From positions 248,001-312,000 of the forward strand of contig CAVOTL010000005.1 in NCBI GenBank assembly GCA_963699345.1: 64,000 bases of DNA. Direction: 5' to 3'. Position numbers and translations under genes: made by a program. Origin of the DNA: Bog-756 sp963699345. Its GTDB lineage: Bacteria > Actinomycetota > Acidimicrobiia > Acidimicrobiales > RAAP-2. The notes beneath the pieces are model-generated. The model was not told the origin of the DNA, made no database searches, and saw only the letters and a program-made list of their open reading frames with translations. The first letter of the stretch is position 1; each line of letters begins with the position of its first letter. Positions 18,500 to 28,252 of this stretch are shown here, in pieces.

Positions 18500-18516
18500 T
18501 ACCACTTTGAGTGGTA
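18500..18516. promoter_or_regulatory. Palindrome TACCAC-TTTGA-GTGGTA
   Basis: A 6+5+6 inverted repeat in the 117-base gap upstream of the NlpC/P60 gene, in a locally AT-rich patch likely to be its promoter. It could be an operator or a hairpin ending the upstream SDR transcript. Confidence 0.4.
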
Positions 18517-18571
18517 GCTTGATCACTAAGCGTGTGGTCATTGCGGCCACCGGTCTGCGAAAGGTGCAGCG

Positions 18572-19813
18572 ATGGGCAGGGTCAGCGACACGGGCAGGCG
18601 CGGATGGTCGGTGGTGGTGGTCCTGGTCATGGCCCTGGTCGGCCTCGGTCCGGTGGCGCTGAGCACGGCTCCGGCCGGTGCCGTGTCACCCCGGTCCGTG
18701 CAGGGCGTGGTGGGCGTGGCCGACAACTTCTGGCTCGTGACCCCCACCGGGGGTGTCGAGGCCTACGGGGTCCCGTCCTACGGTGCGCCCAGCGGACTCA
18801 ACCAACCGATCGTGGCCGCCGTCACCGACCATGAACTGAGCGGGTACTGGCTGGTGGCCAGCGACGGCGGGGTCTTCGCCTACGGCACCGCCCAGTTCTA
18901 CGGCTCCACCGGCAACATCCATCTCAACCAGCCGATCGTCGGGATGGCCCAGACACCGGACGACCGGGGTTACTGGTTGGTGGCCGCCGACGGCGGGGTG
19001 TTCTCCTTCGGGGATGCCGCCTTCTACGGCTCCACCGGAAACATCCACCTCAACCAGCCGATCGTCGGCATGGCCCCGGATCCGATGGGCGGCGGGTACT
19101 GGCTGGTGGCCCGGGACGGTGGGATCTTCGCCTTCGGCGACGCCGCCTTCTACGGCTCCACCGGCAACATCCACCTCAACCAGCCGATCGTGGCCCTGAC
19201 CGCCGTCGCCGACGGGCACGGATACTGGATGGTGGCGGCCGACGGAGGCGTCTTCAACTTCGGCGACGCCGCCTTCTACGGCTCGGGGGCCGGTTCGGCG
19301 GCCGAGCCCGTGCGCCGGCTGGTGCCCACCAGTGACGACAACGGCTACTGGATCGTCCAGCAGAACGGGACGGCCCAGGCCTTCGGGGGCGCGACCGGCC
19401 AGTCGATCCTGCCCCAGACGCTGCTCTTCCAGCCCATCACCCCGGGTGACCAGGCGGTGCTGTTCGCCTTCCTGCAGCTGGGCAAGCCCTACATCTACGG
19501 GGGCAACGGGCCGGTCGGCTACGACTGCTCGGGCCTGGCCCTCGCCTCGTGGGAGCACGGGGCGGGCGTCGGGTTCGCCCGCGTGGCCGACGACCAGTAC
19601 CACACGGCGGGGATCCAGATCACCCTGGATCAGCTGGAGGCGGGCGACCTGGTCTTCTGGGGGACGAACACCGCGGACTGGACGACCGTCTACCACACCG
19701 CCATCTACGTGGGCGGCGGCCGGATCGTCGAGGCGACCGGTGACGTCGTGCAGCTCAACACCCTCGACCAGTGGGGCACCGACCAGGTCATGCCCTTCGC
19801 CCGCCGGCCCTGA
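18572..19813 (+). CDS. Secreted NlpC/P60 peptidase with six GYWLV repeats
   Basis: 413 residues. Order: signal peptide (about 12-38, ending PAGAV), six repeats of about 44 residues with GYWLVAxDGGVFxFGDAxFYGS (about 48-285), and a C-terminal NlpC/P60 domain (about 295-413) with the catalytic Cys in YDCSGLALASW and His in YHTAIYVGGGR. NlpC/P60 enzymes cut peptide stems in peptidoglycan, so this is a wall hydrolase, with the repeat domain probably for targeting. The last repeat is degenerate (GYWIVQQNGTAQAFG). ATG start; ribosome site weak. Confidence 0.9.
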   Translation: MGRVSDTGRRGWSVVVVLVMALVGLGPVALSTAPAGAVSPRSVQGVVGVADNFWLVTPTGGVEAYGVPSYGAPSGLNQPIVAAVTDHELSGYWLVASDGGVFAYGTAQFYGSTGNIHLNQPIVGMAQTPDDRGYWLVAADGGVFSFGDAAFYGSTGNIHLNQPIVGMAPDPMGGGYWLVARDGGIFAFGDAAFYGSTGNIHLNQPIVALTAVADGHGYWMVAADGGVFNFGDAAFYGSGAGSAAEPVRRLVPTSDDNGYWIVQQNGTAQAFGGATGQSILPQTLLFQPITPGDQAVLFAFLQLGKPYIYGGNGPVGYDCSGLALASWEHGAGVGFARVADDQYHTAGIQITLDQLEAGDLVFWGTNTADWTTVYHTAIYVGGGRIVEATGDVVQLNTLDQWGTDQVMPFARRP

Positions 19814-19838
19814 CCGGCACCCGCCGGGCCCGGGTACG

Positions 19839-20558
19839 TCAGGCCTCGGCGACCTCGAGGAGGGCGTCGGCGACGCGTCGGGGCTCGGTGATCATCAGGT
19901 CGTGACCGGTGTCGATGTCCCAGAGGCGACCGTGGCGCCGGGCCTCTTCCATGAGGTCCGGGTCCCGGGTGGCCAGCGTCGAGGTGCAGACGATGTGGAA
20001 CTGCGGGATCCCCGCCAGGTCGTCCTCGTGGCGGAGCGTCAGCTTCTCCTCGAAACACGCCCACGGGTGCGGGGTGAGCCGATCGGCCATCCACGCCAGG
20101 TCCCCGGGGTCGGTGACGCCGTAGAACAACCCCGCCTCGGGCGAGGGGAGCAGCACCAGTTCCATGCCGTCGACCATCTTGCCGGAGGGACGGGCGAGCT
20201 CCAGTGTCGGACCGGCCACGTCCACCAACGACTGACCGTTCACGGGGTTGGCGGCATCGAGGTAGACGAGCTTGCCCACGCGCCCGGCGGCCCGGTCGGC
20301 CACCCCGGTGATGACCATCCCGCCGTAGCTGTGGCCGACCAGGATCACCTCCGACAGGTCCTCGTAGTGGAGCACGGCCACCACGTCCTCGATGTGGAGG
20401 CTGAGGTCGACCCGTGGATCGAGGAGGTGGGACCGCTCACCGACGCCGGTCAGGGTCGGGGTGAGCACCTCGTGTCCGGCGGTCCGCAGGAGCCGGGCCA
20501 CCCGCTGATAGCACCAGCCCCCGTGTCCCCCGCCGTGCACCAGTACGTACGTCGCCAT
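19839..20558 (-). CDS. Alpha/beta hydrolase, salicylate-esterase-like
   Basis: 239 residues from the ATG at 20558, with GGAGGGA upstream. YVLVHGGGHGGWCYQRV at the start, LVGHSYGGMVITG as nucleophile elbow, CTSTLATRDP and DTGHDLMITEP as the acid and His segments. The pattern matches the EstC/methylesterase-like subgroup of alpha/beta hydrolases. Substrate unknown. It converges on the NlpC/P60 gene. Confidence 0.85.
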   Translation of the reverse strand: MATYVLVHGGGHGGWCYQRVARLLRTAGHEVLTPTLTGVGERSHLLDPRVDLSLHIEDVVAVLHYEDLSEVILVGHSYGGMVITGVADRAAGRVGKLVYLDAANPVNGQSLVDVAGPTLELARPSGKMVDGMELVLLPSPEAGLFYGVTDPGDLAWMADRLTPHPWACFEEKLTLRHEDDLAGIPQFHIVCTSTLATRDPDLMEEARRHGRLWDIDTGHDLMITEPRRVADALLEVAEA

Positions 20559-20691
20559 CCCGTCGTCCCTCCGCAGTCGAGCCATCCCGGTTTCGGGAGC
20601 GCACTGTAGGCCAGGACGTCCCCGATCCGTCGGTCGATCCCCGGGGTGGGAGCCGTCGGGAACGGCCCGGTGAGCGGGGATCGGCACCGGG

Positions 20692-20697
20692 TAGGGT
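20692..20697 (+). promoter_or_regulatory. TAGGGT -10 box, near-leaderless start
   Basis: 8 nt before the ATG at 20706, which has no ribosome site. Confidence 0.35.
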
Positions 20698-20705
20698 CGG
20701 TGGCC

Positions 20706-20990
20706 ATGAGCGACGCGTCCGACGCCGAGGGTTGGTACGTGGATCCGTTCGGGGTCCACGAGTACCGGTGGATTTCCGATGGCACCCCGACGTCACTGGT
20801 GAAGGACGGACCGGTCGAGGCCACCGATCCCCCGCCCGAGGGCGAGATGCCGGGGCCACTGGTGCCCGAGGAGCCCGCCCCGGGGTCGGGAGCCGACGGC
20901 TCCGACCTGCTGCGGGCCGACCAGGTCGACCCCGAGGACGAGGCCGAGGCCCCCTGGGACGTGATGCCCCAGGCGTTCGGATCCGACTAG
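20706..20990 (+). CDS. Small acidic protein with DUF2510-like motif
   Basis: 94 residues. EGWYVDPFGVHEYRWISDG at residues 8-26 is a degenerate form of the WYxDPxGxxxxRWWDG motif (DUF2510) common in actinobacteria. The rest is Pro/Glu/Asp-rich and probably disordered. No signal peptide or membrane segment. Function unknown. Confidence 0.6.
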   Translation: MSDASDAEGWYVDPFGVHEYRWISDGTPTSLVKDGPVEATDPPPEGEMPGPLVPEEPAPGSGADGSDLLRADQVDPEDEAEAPWDVMPQAFGSD

Positions 20991-21024
20991 GGGCCCCACC
21001 GGCGGGTGGGGGCGTCGCGACGGC

Positions 21025-22161
21025 CTAGTGCCGGGGCGCGTCCGGCTGGGTCGTCAGGGTCACCGGGACGTACTCCGGATCGGATTCGTCCCGCATGCTG
21101 AAACGCCATTTGCAGCAGACGTCGCCTGGATCCTTGCGCGGCGGGATGGCGAGGATGTCCACCTTCATGTTGGCGTTGTACATCCTCGTCGTCTCGATCA
21201 TCGACTTCGGACAGGTCGAATGGCAGTTCTTCTCCAGGATGTCCGGCCGTCCCATCGTCTCCCACTGGTCGGCGGCCACACACCGGTTGAACGTCATGAT
21301 CCCGACGTTGGCCTCGGGCATCTCGAAGGACACGTCGAACGCCTTGCCGGGCATGGCCGTGGCGTCGACCTGGAGGTCCTTCATCCAGTCGGCCACGGTG
21401 TCGCCGGTGATCCCGAGGTACTCGGCCTTCAACCGCTTCGCCATCGGGAGCACGGTGTCCCCCCAGATCGCCCACTGGATGTCGAACATGGCGTCGAGGC
21501 CGTAGCGGACGACGATCTGGGCGGCCCAGCCCTCGATGCACTGGAGCAGGTACTCGTGGCTGCCGAGCAGCCAGGTGACCAGTTCGGTCTTGGAGAGGTC
21601 GGCCGCCGCCGCACCCGGTGTGAACAGGCCCGTGTACACGACCCGGATGGTGGCCCGGTCCTCGGGTCGGACCCCGCGGTTCGGGTCCTCGTAGACGGTC
21701 CCCGCCGGCAGGAACTCACCCGCCATGCGCTCGAGTTCCGGACGGATCTGGTCGTTCCACGCCGTCCACTCGATCTCGGCGGCCACGTCGGCGCCGTACC
21801 GGTCCCCCACTTCGGCCGCCCACGCGTCGATGCACGCCTCCCGGTACGCCTCCGCCCAGGGCAGGAAGCGGGTGGCGAGGGCCTCGGTGGAGAAGTCCGT
21901 GTACCGCAGATCGGCCCGGTACGGGCCGCTGTAGTCGGGGAGTTCGGCGCCCGAATCGACGTCGAGCTGGTCGCGGATGTCGAGCGCGCCCTTGGGGTAC
22001 GTGACGTCGTCGTCGACCCGGGGGAACTTGGGGAAGTTCGTGAGGTCGACGCCCAGCATGAGCACGAAATCGTCCTCGATCACGCCCTCTTCGAGGTGCG
22101 CCCCCGGTTTGCGGATCTCCAGGAACTCGTCGAGCTGGTGGTCTACCGGTTCTTCGGCCAC
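21025..22161 (-). CDS. Uncharacterised protein with internal duplication and Cys-rich C-terminus
   Basis: 378 residues, GTG start with GGAGGGGG upstream. Two related segments occur: EAYREACIDAWAAEVGDRYG (about 105-124) and HEYLLQCIEGWAAQIVVRYG (about 202-221), each followed by a W.A.W/W.IWGD helix. The C-terminal third has NRCVAADQ, NCHSTCPKS and DVCCKWRF. The overall look resembles L-2-amino-thiazoline-4-carboxylate hydrolase-like/DUF6125 proteins, but this is tentative. No signal peptide. It is divergent from a TetR gene, with twin palindromes between, so it is almost certainly the regulator's target. Confidence 0.65.
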   Translation of the reverse strand: MAEEPVDHQLDEFLEIRKPGAHLEEGVIEDDFVLMLGVDLTNFPKFPRVDDDVTYPKGALDIRDQLDVDSGAELPDYSGPYRADLRYTDFSTEALATRFLPWAEAYREACIDAWAAEVGDRYGADVAAEIEWTAWNDQIRPELERMAGEFLPAGTVYEDPNRGVRPEDRATIRVVYTGLFTPGAAAADLSKTELVTWLLGSHEYLLQCIEGWAAQIVVRYGLDAMFDIQWAIWGDTVLPMAKRLKAEYLGITGDTVADWMKDLQVDATAMPGKAFDVSFEMPEANVGIMTFNRCVAADQWETMGRPDILEKNCHSTCPKSMIETTRMYNANMKVDILAIPPRKDPGDVCCKWRFSMRDESDPEYVPVTLTTQPDAPRH

Positions 22162-22251
22162 GGGGATCCCCCTCCGGTCGTCGCGTGGGTCGGCCCGCCG
22201 TCCGGAGGGCGAACCGGATCCGACCCCTGTCGGTCCACCCCGCCGTACGGG

Positions 22252-22269
22252 CCTAGCCGATCGGCTAGG
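22252..22269. promoter_or_regulatory. 18-bp palindrome, upstream operator copy
   Basis: CCTAGCCGATCGGCTAGG is perfectly palindromic. It shares the 14-bp core TAGCCGATCGGCTA with the site at 22275-22292, centre to centre 23 bp, about two helical turns. It lies between the TetR gene and the divergent gene, so it is the likely TetR binding site. Confidence 0.8.
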
Positions 22270-22274
22270 GGAAG

Positions 22275-22292
22275 AGTAGCCGATCGGCTACT
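22275..22292. promoter_or_regulatory. 18-bp palindrome, downstream operator copy
   Basis: AGTAGCCGATCGGCTACT is the second perfect palindrome with the identical 14-bp core. It lies about 40 bp before the TetR gene's predicted -10 box, suited to autoregulation and control of the divergent gene. Confidence 0.8.
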
Positions 22293-22329
22293 ACGTGCCA
22301 ACCGTCCAGGACGGCCCGCACTCCACCGC

Positions 22330-22335
22330 TAGCGT
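22330..22335 (+). promoter_or_regulatory. TAGCGT -10 box of the TetR gene
   Basis: Exactly 7 nt before the ATG at 22343, implying a leaderless mRNA. Confidence 0.45.
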
Positions 22336-22342
22336 CGGTCCG

Positions 22343-22933
22343 ATGACCCCCCTGGATCCCGGCGCCGTGCACCGCCCCGGGTCCCCCCGCTACAGCGATG
22401 CCCAGATGCGGGTCCTCACCGCGGCCCTCGAGCTCTTCGCCGTGCACGGTGTCCACGGGACGTCGTTGCAGATGATCGCCGACGACGTCGGGGTCACCAA
22501 GGCGGCCGTCTACCACCAGTTCAAGACGAAGGAGGCGATCGTCGTCGGGGCGGTCGAGATCGAACTGGCGAACCTCGACCGGGCGCTCGAGGAGGCCGAG
22601 GCGGGCCGGCCGGGCCCCGACACCGTCGAGTCGCTGCTGGACCGGGTGATCGAGCTGGCCGTCACGCGGCGGCGCATGGTGGGCACCCTGCAGCACGACC
22701 CGGTCATCGTCCGGCTGCTCGGCGAGCTCGAGCCGTTCCAGCAGTTCATGCAGCGCCTGTTCGGCGTCCTCCTCGCGGACGGGGCGACGGCCCGGGACCG
22801 CGTGCGGGCGGCGATGATCACCTCGGCCATCGGCGGCGCGGTCACGCACCCCCTCGTGGCCGACCTCGACGACGACACGCTCCGGTCCGAACTGGTGGCG
22901 CGGTCGCGGGCCATGCTCGATCCTGGCAACTGA
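22343..22933 (+). CDS. TetR-family transcriptional regulator
   Basis: 196 residues from the ATG at 22343. The N-terminal helix-turn-helix reads VLTAALELFAVHGVHGTSL, MIADDVGVTKAAVYHQFKTK, EAIV; a helical ligand domain follows. I preferred this ATG to one 48 bases upstream because of the leaderless -10 box. Two identical palindromes lie upstream between it and the divergent uncharacterised gene, the classic arrangement of a local repressor. The ligand is unknown. Confidence 0.92.
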   Translation: MTPLDPGAVHRPGSPRYSDAQMRVLTAALELFAVHGVHGTSLQMIADDVGVTKAAVYHQFKTKEAIVVGAVEIELANLDRALEEAEAGRPGPDTVESLLDRVIELAVTRRRMVGTLQHDPVIVRLLGELEPFQQFMQRLFGVLLADGATARDRVRAAMITSAIGGAVTHPLVADLDDDTLRSELVARSRAMLDPGN

Positions 22934-23054
22934 ACCATGCCCCTGCCGTCTTCGCCCGCCCGCGCGGCCGGGAGGTCGCGGTCACCGCCGTGACGGAGCC
23001 GCAGTACCGTGCGGGGACCGGCCCGCCCGGCACCGCACCCATTAGGAGTCGCCC

Positions 23055-24448
23055 ATGAGCCCCGCCCCCTACGCCGATCTCGCCCCGGTCCACCGCACGT
23101 TGCCCGAGCGGGGCCTCCCCCGCGACGAGGTCCTCGCCGTCCTGCGCGCCATGGCGTCCGAGGAGGACGCCACCTGGGAGTCGGGCCGGTGCTCGGGCAC
23201 GATGTACTGCGGCGACCACGACCACTACGACTTCCTCAATCAGGCCTTCGCCCTCTTCTCCCACGTGAACGTCGCTCCAGCGGGACATGTGCCCGAGCGC
23301 CACCCGCTTCGAGTCCGAGATCATCGCCATGACGCTCGACCTGCTCCACGCCGATGCCGTGGAGGGCACCGAGCCGGTGGGACTGGTCTCGTCGGGGGGC
23401 ACGGGGAGCATCTGCCATGCCGTGCTCGCCTACCGCGACCACGCCTCGGCCACCCGCGACGTCGTGCGGCCCAACGTGATCAAGCCCGAGACGGCCCATC
23501 CGGCGTTCGACAAGGCCTGTCATCTGTTCGGCGTCGAACTGCGGGTCGCCCCCGTCGATCCGGTGACCACCCGGGTCGACACCGACTGGGTCGCCGAACG
23601 CGGTCGACGACGCCACCATCGCCCTGGTGGGATCGGCCTGCAACTACGGCTACGGCACCGTCGACCCGATCGACGCGCTGTCCGACATCGCCCTCGAGCA
23701 CGGCATCGGCCTCCACGTCGACGGTTGCCTCGGGGGCTGGATCCTCCCCTTCGGCCAGGAGCTCGGGTACGACATCCCGGTCTTCGACTTCCGGGTGCCG
23801 GGGGTCACCTCCATCTCGGCGGACACCCACAAGTACGGCTACGCCCTGAAGGGCACGTCGGTCCTGACCTTCCGGGACAAGGCGCTCCGCAACGCCCAGT
23901 ACTTCTTCAACACGTCGTGGAGCGGGGGGAAGTACTGCTCGCCGGGTATGGACGGGTCACGTTCGGGGGGCCTGCTGGCGGCCACGTGGGCCTCGATGAT
24001 CCAGCTCGGCCGCGAGGGCTACCGCCGCTACGCCGAACGGATCTTCGCCACGTCGGCGGCCATGCAGGCGGCGGTGCGCAGCCATCCCCAACTCCGCATC
24101 ATGGGTGAGCCGACCTTCCTGTTCAGCTTCACGTCGGACGACTTCGACATCTACCTCGTCAACGACTTCCTGCGCACCCGCGGCTGGCGGCTGAACGGCC
24201 AGCAGTACCCGAACGCGCTGCACATGGCCGTCACCCGTCCCCAGACCGCACCGGGCGTCGCCGCCGCCTGGGCCACCGACCTGGACGACGCCGTCGCCTA
24301 CGCCGTCGAGCACACGTCCGAGGCGCCCGCCTCGGGCGCCATCTACGGGGGCGTGGCCGGGGGCATGAACGACGAGGCGGACGAGTTCATCCGGATGGTG
24401 ATGGGACAGATGATGGACGACCAGCAGGCACTGCCCGTCGATGCCTGA
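23055..24448 (+). CDS. PLP-dependent group II decarboxylase / S1P lyase-like (two frameshifts)
   Basis: About 464 residues once two extra bases are discounted, near 23272 (after HVNV) and near 23600 (after WVAER). Pieces in order: MSPAPYADL...FALFSHVNV, then LQRDMCPSATRFESEII...DTDWVAER, then VDDATIALVGSACNYGYGT onward. SADTHKYGYALKG carries the PLP-binding Lys; LHVDGCLGG and SSGGTGSI are further PLP-fold elements. The best match in style is sphingosine-1-phosphate lyase/glutamate decarboxylase-like proteins. AGGAG precedes the ATG. Conserved motifs survive on both sides of each shift, so sequencing error is more likely than decay. Confidence 0.8.
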
Positions 24449-24481
24449 CGGACCCCCGGGTCGGCCGCCCACCGCCGCCCG

Positions 24482-26074
24482 GTGACGCCGGCGGGCGGCG
24501 GCCATCGCCGGGACCGGGAGGGTCGCGACGACGCCTGGGTCCTGGCCGTCGACCTGGGCACCGGCGGCCCCAAGGTCGGTCTCGTGTCGCTGACCGGCAC
24601 CATCGCCTGGCACGAGCACCGTCCGGTGTCGACCCGGACCACTCCGGACGGCGGCGCCACCCAGGACGCCGGGGAGTGGTGGGAGCTGGTCAGGGACAGT
24701 GCCCGGCGGGGACTCGCCGGCGGCCACGTCGATCGGGGGCGGGTGGTGGCCGTGTCCTGCACCGGCCAGTGGGCCAGCACCGTGCCCGTCGGCGCCGACG
24801 GCGTGCCGGTCGGCCCCTGCCAGCTGTGGTCCGACACCCGTGGCGCCCCCCACTCCCGCCGGGTCATCGCCGGACCGGTGGCCGGCTACGACCCGGTGGC
24901 CGCCCTCCGCTGGATCCGGCGCAGCGGAGGAGCGCCCTCGACGTCGGGCGCCGATCCGATCGGGCACATCCTCCACCTGGAACACGACGAGCCGGAGGTC
25001 GCCGGCGCGGCCCGCTGGTACCTCGAGCCCGTCGACTACCTGTCGATGCGCTTCACCGGCCGGGCGACGGCGACGCCGGCATCCATGACGGGTGCGTGGT
25101 TGACGGACAACCGACGTCCCCCCACGGTCGCCTACGACCCGGTCCTGGTCCGCGCCAGTGGGGTGCCGGGTGGCAAGCTCCCACCCCTGGCGGCCACGGC
25201 GAGCGTGGTGGGCACCGTGCTGCCCGCCGTGGCCGCCGACCTGGGCCTGCCCGACGGGGTGGTGGTGGTCGCCGGCACTCCCGACCTCCACTCGGCCTGC
25301 GTGGGATCCGGCGCGGTGCTCGAACGCCAGCCCCACGTCGTCATCTCCACCACCGGCTGGGTGAGCTGCCCCTTCCCGAAGAAGAAGACCGATGTCGTGC
25401 GCCAGATGGCGACCGTCCCCGGCATCCTCCCGGGCCTCCGCCTCGTGGCCAACAACCAGGAGTCCGCCGGACGGGCGCTCGAGTGGTTCCGCGACGCCGT
25501 GGCCGTCGATCCGGTGACCGGCCGGGTGCCGACATACGACGAGCTCACGGCCCTGGCCGCCACGGCCGGGCCCGGCAGCGGTCGGGTGCTCTTCACCCCG
25601 TGGCTGGCCGGCGAGCGGTCGCCGGTGGACGACCGCCGCGCCCGCGGAGGATTCCACAACCTGTCACTGCGGACGACGCGCGCCGACCTGGCCCGGGCCG
25701 TGTTGGAAGGCGTCGCCCTCAACTCGCGGTGGCTGGCCGACGGCGTCGAACACGTGGTGGGCCGGCGCCTCGGGACGTACCGGGCCATCGGCGGCGGCGC
25801 CGCCTCGGACCTGTGGTGCTCCATCTACTCGAGCGTCCTCGGCCGCGACGTCGAACAGGTGGCCGAACCGCTGCTGGCGAACCTCCGGGGGGCCGCCCTG
25901 ATCGCCGGCCTGAGCCTGGGTGCGGTCGACCCCGGGGAGGTCCGGGCGCTGGTCCCGGTGACGCGGACCCACCGGCCGGACTCCGCGGCGTCCGCCGTCT
26001 ACAACCAGCTGGCGGCGGAGTTCCCGGCGCTGTACAAGGCCCAGCGCGGCACGTTCGCCCGCCTCGCCCGCTGA
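24482..26074 (+). CDS. FGGY-family carbohydrate kinase, xylulokinase-like
   Basis: 530 residues. The ATPase-fold phosphate-1 loop is VDLGTGGPKVGLVS, followed by SCTGQWAS, LWSDTRGAP, VVAGTPDLHSACVGSG, STTGWVSCPF and AIGGGAASDLWCSI. It phosphorylates a sugar or polyol; which one is not clear. The GTG start at 24482 is 34 nt after the decarboxylase stop and has no clear ribosome site, so the N-terminus is uncertain by about 15 residues. Confidence 0.87.
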   Translation: MTPAGGGHRRDREGRDDAWVLAVDLGTGGPKVGLVSLTGTIAWHEHRPVSTRTTPDGGATQDAGEWWELVRDSARRGLAGGHVDRGRVVAVSCTGQWASTVPVGADGVPVGPCQLWSDTRGAPHSRRVIAGPVAGYDPVAALRWIRRSGGAPSTSGADPIGHILHLEHDEPEVAGAARWYLEPVDYLSMRFTGRATATPASMTGAWLTDNRRPPTVAYDPVLVRASGVPGGKLPPLAATASVVGTVLPAVAADLGLPDGVVVVAGTPDLHSACVGSGAVLERQPHVVISTTGWVSCPFPKKKTDVVRQMATVPGILPGLRLVANNQESAGRALEWFRDAVAVDPVTGRVPTYDELTALAATAGPGSGRVLFTPWLAGERSPVDDRRARGGFHNLSLRTTRADLARAVLEGVALNSRWLADGVEHVVGRRLGTYRAIGGGAASDLWCSIYSSVLGRDVEQVAEPLLANLRGAALIAGLSLGAVDPGEVRALVPVTRTHRPDSAASAVYNQLAAEFPALYKAQRGTFARLAR

Positions 26075-26080
26075 CCGCCC

Positions 26081-26096
26081 GGGCGGCCGGCCGCCC
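26081..26096. terminator. Palindrome between convergent kinase and peptidase genes
   Basis: GGGCGGCCGGCCGCCC is a perfect 16-bp palindrome in the 24-base gap between convergent stops; it can fold as a GC hairpin serving both strands. Confidence 0.35.
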
Positions 26097-26098
26097 GC

Positions 26099-28172
26099 TC
26101 AGGGGGCCGGGGAGGTCCCGACCAGGAGCTGTCCCCCGACCGTGCCGCTGACGTCGGCCACCGCGCCGGCGCCCGTCGACGCCCAGCGGGCGCTGACCGT
26201 GGCCGCGGTCCCGTCCGGGCCGGTGACGGTCACCTGGGCCACGACCTTCGCGGCGGTGGCCACCACCGTGCCGGTGACGGCCACGCCGGGCACGAACTCG
26301 ACGCGGTCGAGGCGCAGCCGCCGGCCCGCCCCGACCGGGGTGACGGTGCCGCCGTGGAGACCGGTGTCGCGCACGGCGCCGATGGACGACTCCCGGTGGA
26401 CGGCGTCCCCGGCCGTGGCCACGGCCGCCGCACCCAGTTGGAGGCCCACGCCGGTGGCCTGGTCACCCGGTCCGGGCTGGATCGGGGTGACCTGCGCCAG
26501 ATCGTCCGGGAATTCGCCGATCGACCGGATCGGCGCCACCGCCGCGGCGCACGACGTATCCAGGGTGGCGAGCGAGGACGGGGCCTCGACGAACGCCTGC
26601 ACGATCGTCGACGCGCAGGGCTGGTCCCCCTCCCCCACCACGTGGGTGGAGTTGGCGAGCTCGACGAACCGGCTGTCGCCGCCGAGCTGTCGGAGGATGG
26701 CCGGATGGTCGCTCGGCGGGGTCCACGTGTCGAACTCGCCGCCCAGCACCAGCACCGGCATCCCGGCGGGCAGGAGCGGCAGGGTCCCGGTGGTGGGCGG
26801 CACGTCGTGGACCGGGCGACGGCCACGACGTGCAGGCCGTGTACGCCTCCGTGTTCTGGTCCTGGCGGAGCCACTGGGCGGTCGTGAAGGGGGCGAAGGT
26901 GCCCGGCGGCGAGCGCGGCGACCGAGGCGGCGAGCTCCGCCCGGCGGGCGGCCGGTGGGTCGGCCATCGAGAAGAGCTGCGGGATAGTCGAGGCACGAGA
27001 CGGCCAGGTACAGGCCGGCCGAGTAGCTCGACGGGGCGGCGTCGATGTAGTTCTCGTCGTAGGCCAGGCGCTGCGCGTAGAGGCGGAGGAGGGGATCCGG
27101 GTCGCCGTCCGTCAGCAGGGCGCGGGCCGCGGCGTCGAGCGACCGGTAGATGTCGGGATCGCCGGCCGCGTCGTTCACCAGGTCGACCAGCCCGACCACG
27201 CCCATGGTCACAGTGGCGTCGCGTCCCGTGCGCGTCGGGGACGACGCCGCTCGCCGGGTGCCGGGCCAGCACGGCGGCCAACGAGCTGATCCGCGACCAC
27301 GCCGGCTCGTCCTCGGCCGCCGCGCAGGAGGGGCTGCGGGAGCACGCGGCATCGAAGTCGGCCGGCATGTCGTCGATGGTGCTGCGGTACCAGGGGTCGA
27401 GGGCCACGGTCGAGTAGGTGGAGTCGAGCACCACCGACCGGATGAGGTCCGGGTAGTGGTTGGCGAACACCTGGGCGAACCACGAGCCGTAGGAGTCGCC
27501 GTACAGATCGACGGACGGCACGTCGAGGGCCCGGATCACCTCGGCCACGTCGGCGGCCGCGGTGGCCGAGGTGAAGAGGTCCGAGGCGTGCACGTAGGCG
27601 CCGGAGGCGTACTTCCACCGGTGGTCGAGCGACGCACCGCAGCTCCCGGCCGCCGCCGCGAACGCCGGGCCGCTCGGTTGGCCGGAGAAGTCCTGCACCC
27701 CGGGGCAGTCGATGGGGGTCGAGTTGCCGGTGCCCCGCAGGTCCACGGCGAGGAGGTTCCAGTCGGCGAGCAGCGGCCCGTACATGACGTCGTACCCGCC
27801 GCGCACCGATCCGGCGGAGGGATAGCCCGGACCGCCCTCCACCGGCAGCAGGGTGCCCGCCGGCGAGCCGTCGGGTCGGGTGGCCGGATACCACCGGTAG
27901 GCGACGGTGATGTCCGGTGAGCCGGCCTCGGACCGGTCGAGCGGCACGGACAGTCGCCCGCAGTAGGTCAGGGGCACCGACGCGCAGCGGTCGAGGGTCT
28001 GGGTGCCGACGACCAGTTGTGCCGGGCCCGGGGCCGACGCCTCCGCCCGGGGCGGGGACGAGGCGGTCGCCGGGGCCCCGATCCCGATCATCCCCGCCAC
28101 CGCGGCCGAGACCGTCGCGGCCATCATCCACGTCCCCGTCGACCTCCCCACTCCCCCGGCCCTTCGCGTCAC
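26099..28172 (-). CDS. Secreted S33-type alpha/beta hydrolase peptidase (four frameshifts)
   Basis: About 690 residues reconstructed. Signal peptide at 15-38 (VSAAVAGMIGIGAPATASS). GGPGYPSAGSVRGG and LLAVDLRGTGNS, then nucleophile elbow YGDSYGSWFAQ, acid in LVLGGEFDTWTP, His in NSTHVVGEG followed by a CAS...C disulfide region: the tripeptidyl-aminopeptidase pattern. A beta-rich C-terminal domain follows. The frame shifts by one extra base near 27225, 26980, 26903 (CCC run) and 26815 (GGG run). GTG start. Likely an exported exopeptidase. Confidence 0.78.
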
Positions 28173-28252
28173 GGCCGGTAGTCTCCCCCTCCCCGGAACC
28201 GGCGTCCAGGTTCCTGCCTAGGGTGGTCGTGACGGCGTGTCGGAGGAGGACC

